Notes: generated by a model from the letters alone, not told the origin. A stretch of 64,000 nucleotides of DNA from Phycisphaerales bacterium (GCA_030749435.1 JASMKH010000003.1:62001-126000); one strand, 5' to 3'. Positions 30,864-40,007 are shown, numbered from the stretch's first letter. Made by a program: numbers and translations.

Positions 30864-33500
30864 TCACTCGGTGATGCAGTAGTTGAGGCCGAATGTTTCG
30901 GCAACCCAACCCGTTCCGTCGTCGAGGACGGAAGTGCCTGCATCAGCCGACATCCAAAGGAGCCAGCACTCGCCTTCGCCACCACTCATCGAGTAGGCGG
31001 AGAGGGCGCCGACAGCGCCAGCATATCCTGGCGAAGCCGTCCACCCATGCAGGGTGTAGATACCCGCATAGAGCAGATTGGTGGTGGAGAACGACGCGCT
31101 GGCGGATGCGAGCGCGTTGTAGCTGGAGTCCATGACGTCTACGCCAACACCCATCGCGTCGGGGGTGGAGCAGTCGCCCCAACCACCGCTGTAGATGAGC
31201 GCCAGACCGTACACGGTGGCGTCAGCGACGCTACCGGCGGAGCAGTCCGCAGCACGGAGGTAGCCCGCACCAGTATCCGACGTACCAGCTGTCCACGCGC
31301 CGTCGATGGCGGTCGGTGACTCGCCATTGCCGGTGTTGCAGGAGACATCCACCGGGCAGTCGACGTCGGCACACGCCTCGTTGGCGTACCACGTACCACC
31401 GAAGCCAGCACAGTCGTCGGAGGTCATTTCGCCGAGGCAGTCGCCAGCAAGGCAGCAGGCACCCGTTGCGCCGGCACCCGTGAAGGTGATGGTGCAGGTG
31501 CCAGGTCCGGTCGCAGCCTGCCATCCGCCGATGCGGATGTAGATGGTGCTACCACCACTGACCGGATGATCGTAGATGCCCGAGTAGTAACTCTGGCATC
31601 CGCTCTCAACCGTGCTGTCACCGTTGCACGCAACCTGCGTGAGGCTGGTGCAGTCGGCACCTTCGTAGAGGACGAGCGACGTGTCATAGGACGCGGCATC
31701 GCAGAGGCTCACAGAGAGCGTGCCGTCGCCAGGCACCTGGAAGTAACCCCAGGTGTCAGGGCTGCCAGTCCAGTCAAGGTACGTGCCCGCGCACTGGGTG
31801 TCGTCCGGCTCGCCGAAACCACTGTCCGTGGCGTCGGAAGTGTCGAACGGGTTGGCACCCTCGACGTACTGGCCAGCTTCATCGCACGTGTTGCCTTCAG
31901 CAATGCAAGACACCGTAGCGCAGCTCGTGCCATTGCCCTGGAACTCGCCACCGAAGTCGGCGCAGTCCGCGGGATAGAGGTCATCGAGGCAGTCGCCGAC
32001 CAGGCAGCAGGCACCTGGGGCCGGAGCCACGCACGAGACACTCAGGACACCAGTGCCGCCTCCGCCTTCGGCGAAGCTGCCCAGACGGATGACGACGGAG
32101 TCGCCAGCGTTCAAGTCGAGCGCAAGCTCGGACGAGAGGCCGTTGTTGGCGCCACCGCAGTCGTCGTTGCAGACGAGCATCGAGCCGTCGCAGGCGTCAT
32201 AGACAGCCAGGCGGCTGTCGAAGTCAACCGTGTCACAGGTCGAGACCGTGACGGTACCGGTGCATGAAGCGACATAGGAGTACCAGAGGTCGTTGTAGAC
32301 CTGCTCAACATCGAAGTTATCACAGAGCGTGAAATCGGGCGGTCCATCCGTGAGGGCGGTCGTCGTGTCGACGCCGGTGTCGCCATCGCTGATGGCAATC
32401 GCGCCGGAGCAGACGGTGTTGGCCGGAGCCTCGACGCAGATCACGTCGGCGCAGACCACATCCTGACCCTGGAACGCGCCGTCACAATCAGGCTCGTACA
32501 CGAAGTCGCAGGAGCCGTCAGCGAAGCAGCAGGCACCAACGACGCAGTCGGAGCAGGCAGAGCCTTCACCGAGCCACTCGCCAGCACAGTCGCCTTCCTT
32601 GACGTCTTCGGTGCAACCATCAACGCCGAAGCAGCAGGCACCACGCGGCAGGCAGTCGCCACCGAACTGACCGATGACCTCGAGGAGGTCATCGACGTCC
32701 ACTTCGCAGTTGCCAAATGGCAGCGGGACCACGTCGCCCATCGGGCGGCTCGTGCCGTCACCAATCTGGCCGAACGTACCAATGACGCCAAGAACGTCAT
32801 CGACGTTGATGTCACCGTCCGGAACGCCCTGGGGGCCAGTGATGTCGCCGTTGCAGGCCGGAAGCGGAATGTCGCACGGGTCGCTGGAGCCACCGATCAC
32901 GCGAAGCGCGATGTTGTTGGGCACCATCTGGATGGGGCCGAAGCCGAATCCACCAGCGGGGTTGCACTGCCAGGCGTTGAGGTCGCCGTCGAAACTGATG
33001 GCGGCGCCGGTCTGGCCGTTTGTACCGAACTCGTTGGACGGGATCAACGCGACATAGTTCATGCCGGTGTTGATGTTCCACATACCGGAGACGCCCACCA
33101 GGTCATAGCCTGCGAGGCCCCAGTTGGGATCGCCCACGGGCGCGCCCGGGAAGTCCTCGCTGGCAACGTCGCCAACGAGGCTTGCGCCTGCGGAGTTTTC
33201 GTCGGTGTAGAAGTTGACTGAAAGGCCGGTGATGCCGTCAATGCCGGCATACCCGTTCCAACCGCCGACGACCAGTTCAACACCGCCGGCAGGCATGCCG
33301 GCAGCATTGTCAAAGTCATCGACGCAGCCGATGTCATAGATGCTGAATGAGGCCTCGAAAATCTGGTTGGCGAACATATTGCTGGTGTCGATGCTGGAGC
33401 CATCGTCCGAACCAATCTGGTCCATCAGGGCTGCAGCGCCGCCAGCGGTCGCGAGACCAGCGAGGCCAAAAATACAGAGACAGGACGGTAGAGTTTTCAT
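30864..33500 (-). CDS. large exported protein, paralogue of the one at 26149-28881
   Basis: 878 residues from the ATG at 33500, which has AGGAGG upstream and begins a clean signal peptide (MKTLPSCLCIFGLAGLATAG). The domain order matches the paralogue: N-terminal domain opening LMDQIGSDDGSSIDTSNM; paired EF-hand module with DGDINVDDVLGVIGTFGQIG and NCEVDVDDLLEVIGQFGGDC; cysteine repeats RGACC, VGACC, PGACC and TGACC; PPC-like domains (NTVCSGAIAISDGDT...VVIRLGSF and NTCDEAGQY...IYIRIGGW); C-terminal domain ending GLNYCITE. A near-consensus promoter, strong ribosome-binding site and very strong terminator suggest high expression, so it may be an abundant surface or secreted protein. The frame stays open for 43 codons upstream without signal-like character. 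Confidence 0.87.
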   Translation of the reverse strand: MKTLPSCLCIFGLAGLATAGGAAALMDQIGSDDGSSIDTSNMFANQIFEASFSIYDIGCVDDFDNAAGMPAGGVELVVGGWNGYAGIDGITGLSVNFYTDENSAGASLVGDVASEDFPGAPVGDPNWGLAGYDLVGVSGMWNINTGMNYVALIPSNEFGTNGQTGAAISFDGDLNAWQCNPAGGFGFGPIQMVPNNIALRVIGGSSDPCDIPLPACNGDITGPQGVPDGDINVDDVLGVIGTFGQIGDGTSRPMGDVVPLPFGNCEVDVDDLLEVIGQFGGDCLPRGACCFGVDGCTEDVKEGDCAGEWLGEGSACSDCVVGACCFADGSCDFVYEPDCDGAFQGQDVVCADVICVEAPANTVCSGAIAISDGDTGVDTTTALTDGPPDFTLCDNFDVEQVYNDLWYSYVASCTGTVTVSTCDTVDFDSRLAVYDACDGSMLVCNDDCGGANNGLSSELALDLNAGDSVVIRLGSFAEGGGGTGVLSVSCVAPAPGACCLVGDCLDDLYPADCADFGGEFQGNGTSCATVSCIAEGNTCDEAGQYVEGANPFDTSDATDSGFGEPDDTQCAGTYLDWTGSPDTWGYFQVPGDGTLSVSLCDAASYDTSLVLYEGADCTSLTQVACNGDSTVESGCQSYYSGIYDHPVSGGSTIYIRIGGWQAATGPGTCTITFTGAGATGACCLAGDCLGEMTSDDCAGFGGTWYANEACADVDCPVDVSCNTGNGESPTAIDGAWTAGTSDTGAGYLRAADCSAGSVADATVYGLALIYSGGWGDCSTPDAMGVGVDVMDSSYNALASASASFSTTNLLYAGIYTLHGWTASPGYAGAVGALSAYSMSGGEGECWLLWMSADAGTSVLDDGTGWVAETFGLNYCITE

Positions 33501-33738
33501 GTCTTGGATTCCCCTCCTAAGACGGGTTATGTGGCAAGCGACGCGCCAGCCACGCTCTCTAGTTTCGGGTGGTTCATCACCCACGCATTCACCGCGCCAT
33601 GAACGCCATGGCACGGTCACTCTCACCATGTGAAGGACGATCGAGGTGTGCTCGGACTCCTACTCTCGTGCCGCGAAGGACCGCGGACGCTCTTCCAATC
33701 CCCGGAAGGCCGCCAGTGCGCTGTGAGGCGACCCCCCT

Positions 33739-33767
33739 AATGTGATCGGCAAGAGGAAGCCTGTCAA
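33739..33767 (-). promoter_or_regulatory. near-consensus promoter of the exported protein at 30864-33500
   Basis: On the minus strand TTGACA (33762-33767), a 17-bp spacer and CACATT (33739-33744). TTGACA is a perfect -35 match. Expected start near 33731. Confidence 0.65.
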
Positions 33768-33845
33768 GGACTTGTCTCATTGTTCTGGAGGTATCTGCAC
33801 CGGTTTTTCGACCCGCAGAGGGGCCTGGCGACCCTGAAATCAAGG

Positions 33846-33876
33846 CCGCGGCCCCTCCAAAGAGGAGGGGCCGCGG
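33846..33876 (-). terminator. terminator-like hairpin after the gene at 33911-37027
   Basis: CCGCGGCCCCTCC and GGAGGGGCCGCGG form a 13-bp perfect stem with a 5-base loop, 34 bp after the stop. The following minus-strand bases (CCTTGATTTC) are only weakly T-rich. Confidence 0.65.
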
Positions 33877-33910
33877 GAAAGTGGACTCCAGAGTGCCTCA
33901 GGGGGCTCGA

Positions 33911-36900
33911 TCAGGGCGTAATGGTCTGTCCATCGTTTGATCCGCCCGGGTTTGCCAGGTCGGTCAGGACAGCCCAGACGAAGTCGGCGGGGCCGCCTCC
34001 GGTGCCCGTGAGGCCCAGCGAACTGAGTTCGTTGGTTCCTCCGCTCTCGGAAACGCCCACATCCTCGGCGGTCAACCCGGCCGCGGGCCCGTCGGTGGCC
34101 GTCAGAGCCCCCTCGTAGGAGATGAAGTGGGCAACCGACCCGCCGATGTCCAGGCAGAAGCCGTCTGGGGCCCCGTTCTGGATTCCGCTGTGGAGGACCG
34201 AGTAGACGGTGTAGCCACCGCCAACCTCGCCAGCGGTCAGTTCGCTGCCCGAGTACGAGGCGTAGACCGTGCCATTGCTGCCGTTATAGAAGGACAAGGT
34301 CACGCTCGCGACGTCAACCCCGTCGAGCAGAACGACTTCGACGAACTCATTGAGGTCGCCGCCACCGTTGTCGTAGTGGAACTCATTGACCCACCCGCCG
34401 GAGACGGTCTGCTCGCACTCGTCCGGGATCCCGTTGCCGTTCTCATCGAGGCTGGTTCCATCGGCGATGTCGCAGACGTCGCCTACGCCGTTCTCATTGC
34501 AGTCGGCCTGATCCGGATTCGGCAACTCGCAGTTGTCATAGTCGTCTGGGACACCGTCGCCGTCCGAGTCAGGCAGGCTGCCTCCGCCGCAATCGCCGCC
34601 GAAGCCAACACCGTCGATTCTCGTGCCGGGCGAGAAGAGGGCGCCATCCGGGGCCACGTCAGCGTGGTTGGCCCAGTCGGTGCCATAGACATCCGGGTTG
34701 CGTGTGATCGACTGGTTGTTGCCGGCGGATCCGTAGTCGATCATCAACTGGACGGCGCCGTCGGCGTCGGCGATCGTGATTGTGTCACCGCCGTTGTTGA
34801 GGCCGAGCGAGTTGCTTGAGGACACCATGACGATCGCACCACCAAAGTCGCCGGTGGGCGTGCCGCCGCCGAAGACGACGACCGCGCAACTGTCTCCGAC
34901 GATGGTGCCGAACGGGAACGTGTGACGCAGGCCGTAGCCGTCGCTGAGGGTCCACGCGCTCATGTCGATGTCGGCCCCGGACATGTTGACGATTTCGACG
35001 AACTCGTCATCGCTGTAGTGCGCTTCGCCGTCGCCGTTGGCGTCGCCGAGTGTGGAGTCAGGATCAGCATTGATCTCATTGATCACGAAGGCGGGGCCCT
35101 CGCACTCGTCGGGGACACCGTTTCCGTCGGTGTCTTCGCTCGTTCCGTCGGCGATGTCGCAGACGTCCGGAATCCCGTTGCCGTTGCAGTCAGGGTCGCA
35201 CTCGTCAGGCGTACCGTTCTCGTCGCAATCGGAACTGGTCCCGTCGGCGATGTCACAGTCATCCGGAGCGCCATTGCTGTTGCAGTCGGATTCGCACTCG
35301 TCCGGGATGCCGTTCTCGTTGCAGTCCGAGGAGACGCCGTCCGCGATCGCGCAGGCATCGCCGTATCCGTCGCCGTCACAGTCGGCCTGATCCGGGTTGG
35401 CGAGGTTCGGGCAGTTGTCGACAATGTCGAACACGCCGTCGCCGTCCGAATCGGTGGTGTCGCAGTTGTTCGCGGCACCCGGCGTATCGAGCACCGAGAG
35501 GGCGAACGTGCCGACGTGCCAGTCGCCGACGCCGTCATCACAGCGGTAGGCGTGACCTGGTGTATAGACACCGTCGGGACCGACCTGGGTGTCGCAGTAC
35601 ACAGCGTCGCCAGCGGCAACGTCTTCGCCGATGAATGCGACGCAGTCCGCGATGGCGGTCCAGGGCTCGACGTCGAGGACACCGTCATCGTCGGTGTCCA
35701 GATCGTCATCGAGGAGACCTGTGAAGCCGGAGACGAGCAGGTGTGTCGTCTGGTCGCTGCTCTCGAAGTTCAGGGGAATCGCGAGATCGGGGGTCGCCAG
35801 CGTGAGGGTCGGCTCGCCGATCAGGAAACGGCCGTTCGCCGTGATGGCCAGGCCATCGAGTGACACGACCTCTTCGACCACGCCAAAGCCGGCCCCTGAG
35901 CCATCGCCCAGGACGATCAGGGTGAGGCCGTCGAGCGATGCGCCGGCATCGCCGACGAGTTCGACGTACTCGTCATCGTCGGCGCCAGGCTGGTTCAGGC
36001 GGGCTTCGTTGAACACCACGTCCGTCGCGGCGCAGGCGTCGGCGCAGTCCGTGCCTTCGCCTGCCCACGATCCCTGCCCCATGCAGTCGGACTCGCTGAG
36101 GATCTGGCAATCAGCACCGATGCAGCATGCACCGGTCGGGTCGGTAACGCAGTCGCTGCCGAACGCCGCAATGACTTCCAGCAGGTCATCGACCGTCGCT
36201 TCGCAGTCCCCAAAGGGAAGCGGGAACACATCGCCCGCAGGCCGGAAGGTGCCGTCGCCAACCTGGCCGAAGCCGCTGATGACGTGAAGGACATCGTTGA
36301 CGTCTGTCGTGCCGTCCGGAGTGCCCTCGGCGCCCGTCAAGTCTGTGTGGCAGGCTGGAAGTGGATCGTCGCAGGGATCTGCAGCAGTGGCCTCGGCGAC
36401 TTCGAGAACCTCGACCCAGTGGGCACTGGGGAAGCCGATGCCGCTGGTGGTGGACCAGTTGGCGATGCCGCAGTCACCGTTCACGGTGCGGAGGTAACTC
36501 GGGGAGGCCTCGCCCGCGGCATTGGCGCCAATGACCGGGAAGCCACTCGTGTCCGGAGTTTCGATCGTGACAAAGAGCAGATCGCTTGCACTAGCGGTCA
36601 GCGGAGGATCGAATGAGGCGGTGAGCCAGTGCGCGCTGGTGTCGCCAGTCTCATCGACGCTGCTCGCCCCAAGAAGGACGAGGTCGCCTCCGGAACTGCC
36701 CGGGGCTCGGTCGCCATCAGTATCCCGATACACGGCAATCGTCATGGTGAGCGGTACATCGCTCGTCTCGATCGCCCAATGGGCACAGGTGATGTCGAGG
36801 TCCCCGCTCAGCCCGAGCAGCCCAAGATCATGTGAGCGACCATAGACGTGGCCGGGTGTTCCAGACCCACTGGCGCAGGAGACGGAGCCGCCTGGCGTGA

Positions 36901-37027
36901 TGGTCGCGGAGTCGACATTCTCTGTGACGAGCGTGGAGTCGCCACTGCACGGGGTGGTCTGGCCGGAGGTCATGCCAACCACATACGCCGCGCAACCAAT
37001 GGCGCCGGTAAGGAGGGGGGTATTCAC
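33911..37027 (-). CDS. large exported protein with EF-hand module, TSP3-like repeats and lamin-tail domains
   Basis: 1038 residues, GTG start at 37027 with a short signal (LLTGAIGCAAYVVGMTSGQ). In order: an N-terminal beta domain; the paired EF-hand module (DGTTDVNDVLHVISGFGQVG and DCEATVDDLLEVIAAFGSDC); one GACC cysteine repeat (TGACCIGADCQILSESDC); a lamin-tail-like domain (VVFNEARLNQPGADDDEYVEL); a run of Ca-type repeats of the NGIPDECD / GTSSDCDENG kind flanked by TSP3-like DSDGDGVFDIVDNCPN; a second lamin-tail domain (FVINEINADPDSTLGD); more repeats; and a third such domain (WVNEFHYDNGGGDLNEFVEV) near the C-terminus. It shares its middle modules with the two exported paralogues. Probably a Ca-dependent surface adhesin or structural protein. 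Confidence 0.85.
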   Translation of the reverse strand: MNTPLLTGAIGCAAYVVGMTSGQTTPCSGDSTLVTENVDSATITPGGSVSCASGSGTPGHVYGRSHDLGLLGLSGDLDITCAHWAIETSDVPLTMTIAVYRDTDGDRAPGSSGGDLVLLGASSVDETGDTSAHWLTASFDPPLTASASDLLFVTIETPDTSGFPVIGANAAGEASPSYLRTVNGDCGIANWSTTSGIGFPSAHWVEVLEVAEATAADPCDDPLPACHTDLTGAEGTPDGTTDVNDVLHVISGFGQVGDGTFRPAGDVFPLPFGDCEATVDDLLEVIAAFGSDCVTDPTGACCIGADCQILSESDCMGQGSWAGEGTDCADACAATDVVFNEARLNQPGADDDEYVELVGDAGASLDGLTLIVLGDGSGAGFGVVEEVVSLDGLAITANGRFLIGEPTLTLATPDLAIPLNFESSDQTTHLLVSGFTGLLDDDLDTDDDGVLDVEPWTAIADCVAFIGEDVAAGDAVYCDTQVGPDGVYTPGHAYRCDDGVGDWHVGTFALSVLDTPGAANNCDTTDSDGDGVFDIVDNCPNLANPDQADCDGDGYGDACAIADGVSSDCNENGIPDECESDCNSNGAPDDCDIADGTSSDCDENGTPDECDPDCNGNGIPDVCDIADGTSEDTDGNGVPDECEGPAFVINEINADPDSTLGDANGDGEAHYSDDEFVEIVNMSGADIDMSAWTLSDGYGLRHTFPFGTIVGDSCAVVVFGGGTPTGDFGGAIVMVSSSNSLGLNNGGDTITIADADGAVQLMIDYGSAGNNQSITRNPDVYGTDWANHADVAPDGALFSPGTRIDGVGFGGDCGGGSLPDSDGDGVPDDYDNCELPNPDQADCNENGVGDVCDIADGTSLDENGNGIPDECEQTVSGGWVNEFHYDNGGGDLNEFVEVVLLDGVDVASVTLSFYNGSNGTVYASYSGSELTAGEVGGGYTVYSVLHSGIQNGAPDGFCLDIGGSVAHFISYEGALTATDGPAAGLTAEDVGVSESGGTNELSSLGLTGTGGGPADFVWAVLTDLANPGGSNDGQTITP

Positions 37028-37160
37028 GATGGGCTCTCTCTGTCTTGAAACACGTCTCGATTCTCGGACCTGGGGGTTCCTACCCAGGTTTCACGCACCA
37101 GAAAGTCGGGGCTTCCTGCGATCGCTCTCTCTCCCGCAGACCGCGAGGCCGCGTCCCTTC

Positions 37161-37188
37161 ATGCTACAGCGTGCTGGCATGGTTCCAA
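37161..37188 (-). promoter_or_regulatory. promoter of the exported protein at 33911-37027
   Basis: On the minus strand TTGGAA (37183-37188), a 16-bp spacer and TAGCAT (37161-37166), giving a leader of about 125 bases. Confidence 0.55.
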
Positions 37189-37200
37189 GCCCTGATACAG

Positions 37201-37728
37201 TCAAACTTGTGTTTGGGCATCGGGTTGCGCACCGCCTGGCGGGGCCGTGGAGTGGGATTGGCGCCGATTGAGGGATGTTTGGGCGGCAGACACCTCGAGG
37301 AGCCGCTTCGCTGGCGGCGGGAGGGTGACCGGGTGGGCTGGCACCTCGGGAGGGGCCGCAGGGACACACAATTGGATCTGCCATCCGCCTCCGAGATCGA
37401 CCCGAACCTGCAGTTGCTGGTCACGCCCAACGGCGACTCGGTTGTCGAGCGCGTAAATCCGCTTGCGCCCATGGGATTCGCCCCGCACCAGGCCAGCCTC
37501 CTGCATCCGGCGGAGGTTGTGGCTGACCAGCGGCACGCTGGCTCGGAGTCTGCGGGAGAGGCCCGTCACGCTTCCGGGCCGCTCGGCCAGGGCCCGTAAG
37601 AGACGGAGCCGAACGCGGCCAGCGAGCAGCCCCAGATAGGTCGCGGTCGCTTCGGATCTGTTGGGCGGTGGTACACCGCGATCGGGACGGCTGGATTCGG
37701 CGCCACCCTCGGATGTGCTGGACAGCAT
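37201..37728 (-). CDS. ArsR-type winged-helix transcription regulator
   Basis: 175 residues from the ATG at 37728, chosen because GGGAG lies 10 bp upstream; the frame is open far upstream through the tRNA gene and cannot be coding there. Residues ~32-95 form an ArsR-type HTH: YLGLLAGRVRLRLLRALAER, SVTGLSRRLRASVPLVSHNL (recognition helix) and AGLVRGESHGRKRIYALD (wing). The C-terminal ~80 residues are Pro/Ala-rich with no metal-binding cysteine cluster, so a metal sensor role is not supported. Its targets are unknown. The next gene downstream is the exported protein at 33911-37027, which has its own promoter. Confidence 0.82.
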   Translation of the reverse strand: MLSSTSEGGAESSRPDRGVPPPNRSEATATYLGLLAGRVRLRLLRALAERPGSVTGLSRRLRASVPLVSHNLRRMQEAGLVRGESHGRKRIYALDNRVAVGRDQQLQVRVDLGGGWQIQLCVPAAPPEVPAHPVTLPPPAKRLLEVSAAQTSLNRRQSHSTAPPGGAQPDAQTQV

Positions 37729-37862
37729 GGCTGGTGAACTCCCAGACCCCCCATGCCTTGCACGGCACCCTACTGCCACTTCCAGCGCGTTTGCCGGAAA
37801 GTGGGAGAAAAGGCTGCCCACCCGGTGCGGGTTACGCGGGCAAGGTCCGCCGGGCCGAGCAA

Positions 37863-37946
37863 TACCGGAGGAGGGACTCGAACCCTCACTCCCTTGCGGG
37901 AAACGGATTTTGAATCCGTCGCGTCTGCCAATTCCGCCACTCCGGC
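37863..37946 (-). tRNA. tRNA-Leu (anticodon CAA)
   Basis: 84 nt, class II. Acceptor stem GCCGGAG pairs with CTCCGGT (first pair G-U), discriminator A. The anticodon arm reads ACGGATT-CAA-AATCCGT. The long variable arm TTTCCCGCAAGGGAGT identifies a leucine tRNA, and the T arm has GGTTCGAGTCC. The CCA end is not encoded. Confidence 0.96.
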
Positions 37947-38022
37947 TTGCGTGCGCATTCTCGCGTGGTGGCCGACGAATGACAACACCACACGGGGGTG
38001 CGGTCCTGCAACTTGTGGTGAG

Positions 38023-38028
38023 TACACT
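38023..38028 (+). promoter_or_regulatory. putative -10 box of the DUF1573-ispD operon
   Basis: TACACT, 9 bp before the ATG at 38038, without a ribosome-binding site. Confidence 0.4.
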
Positions 38029-38037
38029 GTCGCTCCT

Positions 38038-39252
38038 ATGGCAGAAGCACCATCGAAGGAGCCGGGCGGACTCTCCACCAGAGTCATACTTCAACTCTGC
38101 GGCGGCGCCGTGCTGCTGGTCGTGCTGGTGGCGATCGGAGGCGGGCTGCTCGACGAGGCTCGACCAGTCCGAACGGCCGCGGGGGTGCAAGAGGAGCCCG
38201 TTCCCACTCCCGCCCTCAGGTCCGATGCACCCGCAAAGGCACCGGCGGCGGATGCTCCGGTGGTCCCCGCCGCGGACCCCGAACTCGCTGAGCGACCCGT
38301 TGAGGTCCTGTTGGAGCCTGCAGCCTACGAGTTCGGCTTCATGAGGCCGGAGGAAGTCTTGGTCCGCACGATTCGAGTGACCAATCTGGATCCCCACCCG
38401 GTACGGCTCAAGGGAACCTGGCGGGGGTGTTCGTGCACCACCCTGGATGTTCGCCCCAGAATCCTCCAGTCGGGTGAATCGCTCGACGTGCCAGCCACGA
38501 TGACCGCCGGGCTCACACCGACGACGAAGGACTCGACCGTCAAACTCGAGATCGTCGGGCGACCACCGATTGTGCTGCCTGTCACCGGGGAGATCATTCG
38601 GGGCGTTCGGGCCAGGCCTCGCGACATTCAAACCTATCGATTCCGAGGGCCTGAGGGGAACTACACGCCGTCGGGACGGGTTGTCCTCGATTCACCCGAG
38701 GGAGTGCCGTTCCGGGTTCTGTCGGTCAACGGCGAACCATTCCAGAGCGAGTCGCAGCTGGTACATGTGATTCCCTGGAGTGTCGAGGCGTTCGACGCGA
38801 CCACGGGCCTTGATTCGGACGGCAGAGGCGTTCCCCAGTACTGGCTGGTGGAGACGGATCACCCCGAAACGCCGGTCATGGAGATCATGGTCAGGCATCG
38901 CGGCAACCGCCCCGAGCCTCGGGGTGAGCGGCCCTGGTTCTTCGTGGAGCAGCGGGTCAACGTGGGGGGCATTCCACGCGGTCAGGCCGGCGAGTTCGTG
39001 CTGCCGATCAAGTGGGCGGGGGGCAAACCGAACACGGGAGACCGGCTTGTGGCGGCCCACGCCGAGTCGGAGGCATTCTCGGCCTCGCTGGTCAATGCCG
39101 CGCCGCAGGGACGCGAGACGCTCGCGACGATCCGAATTCGCCCATCGGACGGGTACGAAGGCCCCTTCGCCGGGCCCGTGGTGATCGAGGGTGAGCACTT
39201 CGTTGCATCGGTTCCAGTGGTCGGCCATGCAGCAAGGTCAGTCGAGCCATGA
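38038..39252 (+). CDS. membrane-anchored DUF1573 protein
   Basis: 404 residues. A transmembrane anchor at ~17-38 (ILQLCGGAVLLVVLVAIGGGL) is followed by a Pro/Ala-rich linker and, from ~95, a DUF1573 immunoglobulin-like domain: YEFGFMRPEEVLVRTIRVTN and the diagnostic LKGTWRGCSCTTLDVRP, then LPVTGEIIRG. The Cys pair CSC is typical of the family, which is common in planctomycetes and Bacteroidetes; its biochemical role is not known. Further beta domains fill the rest. The frame is open upstream through the tRNA on the other strand, so I start at 38038, 9 bp after a TACACT box. The stop overlaps the ispD start (ATGA). Confidence 0.85.
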   Translation: MAEAPSKEPGGLSTRVILQLCGGAVLLVVLVAIGGGLLDEARPVRTAAGVQEEPVPTPALRSDAPAKAPAADAPVVPAADPELAERPVEVLLEPAAYEFGFMRPEEVLVRTIRVTNLDPHPVRLKGTWRGCSCTTLDVRPRILQSGESLDVPATMTAGLTPTTKDSTVKLEIVGRPPIVLPVTGEIIRGVRARPRDIQTYRFRGPEGNYTPSGRVVLDSPEGVPFRVLSVNGEPFQSESQLVHVIPWSVEAFDATTGLDSDGRGVPQYWLVETDHPETPVMEIMVRHRGNRPEPRGERPWFFVEQRVNVGGIPRGQAGEFVLPIKWAGGKPNTGDRLVAAHAESEAFSASLVNAAPQGRETLATIRIRPSDGYEGPFAGPVVIEGEHFVASVPVVGHAARSVEP

Positions 39253-40007
39253 ACGTCACCGCCATTGTGCCCGCCGCGGGCGCATCGACGCGATTCGGTC
39301 GGGACAAACTTGGGCAGGATCTCGGTGGCCGGCCGGTGCTCGTTCGGACCGTGGAGGCCCTGACCCGGCGGGAGGAGATCAGGCACATCATCGTGGCCGC
39401 GCCGCCGAATCAACTTGAGCCATTCAAGGAACGCTTCGGACCGGTGCTCGGCTTCCACGGGGCACGCATTGTGCCCGGGAGTGAGGTCGACCGTTGGGAT
39501 ACCGTCCGCAGCGCGTTGGCCCATGTGCCTGCCGAGTCGACTCACATTGCAGTGCACGATGCGGCGCGTCCATGTGTCGGTGAAGCACTGTTTGATCGCC
39601 TCTTCGAGGCCGCCGCCTCGCTTGACGCCGTCGTGCCTGCGATTTCGGTGACCAGCACGATCAAGGAAGTGGATGCGTCCAGTGGGATTGACGTGGCAGA
39701 GGCCGACCTGCTTGCCGACGCCATCCTGGGCGCAGCTGGCAGCCCGACCCTCGAAGCCCGCCAGGTGCGTCGGACGGTGTCTCGTGCGGGTCTCGTGCTG
39801 GCGCAGACCCCGCAGGTCTTTGCCGCCGGGGTTCTTGAGGCGGCCTTCGCCGGAGCCCCCGAGGGCGCGACCGACGAGGCTGAGGTGGTGGAGCGGGCTG
39901 GACAGCCGGTCTACGTCCTCGACGGTGATCCGCTCAATATCAAGGTGACGTTGCGGGAGGATCTGCCCCTGGCCGCCGCGATTCTGCGGGCGGCGGGTGA
40001 GTTGTGA
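39249..40007 (+). CDS. ispD: 2-C-methyl-D-erythritol 4-phosphate cytidylyltransferase
   Basis: 252 residues, slightly longer than E. coli IspD (236). It joins MEP and CTP to CDP-ME in the non-mevalonate isoprenoid pathway. The CTP-binding N-terminus is AIVPAAGASTRFGRDKLGQ; further motifs are VHDAARPCV, a substrate region with TSTIKEV, LAQTPQVF, and ATDEAEVVE with NIKVTLREDL at the end. It overlaps the DUF1573 gene by 4 bp. No ispF is fused or adjacent. Confidence 0.94.
   Translation: MNVTAIVPAAGASTRFGRDKLGQDLGGRPVLVRTVEALTRREEIRHIIVAAPPNQLEPFKERFGPVLGFHGARIVPGSEVDRWDTVRSALAHVPAESTHIAVHDAARPCVGEALFDRLFEAAASLDAVVPAISVTSTIKEVDASSGIDVAEADLLADAILGAAGSPTLEARQVRRTVSRAGLVLAQTPQVFAAGVLEAAFAGAPEGATDEAEVVERAGQPVYVLDGDPLNIKVTLREDLPLAAAILRAAGEL

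Larger units (their letters stand above)
33501..33910. other. 410-bp intergenic region with a long 5' leader
   Basis: It holds the promoter at 33739-33767 (minus strand) and thus a leader of roughly 230 bases for the exported protein at 30864-33500, and the terminator hairpin of the gene at 33911. I could not match the leader to a riboswitch class. The region 33770-33845 shows nothing I can name. Confidence 0.55.

Noticed and set aside
34127-35863. Long plus-strand open frames opposite the Ca-repeat protein
   Set aside because: They mirror the Asp/Gly/Asn codon pattern of the repeats on the coding strand and give Val/Ala/Asp-repetitive peptides without a start site or family match.
37729-38631. 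Extension of the ArsR-type gene upstream
   Set aside because: The open frame runs through the tRNA-Leu gene and antisense to the DUF1573 gene; the ribosome-binding site supports the ATG at 37728.
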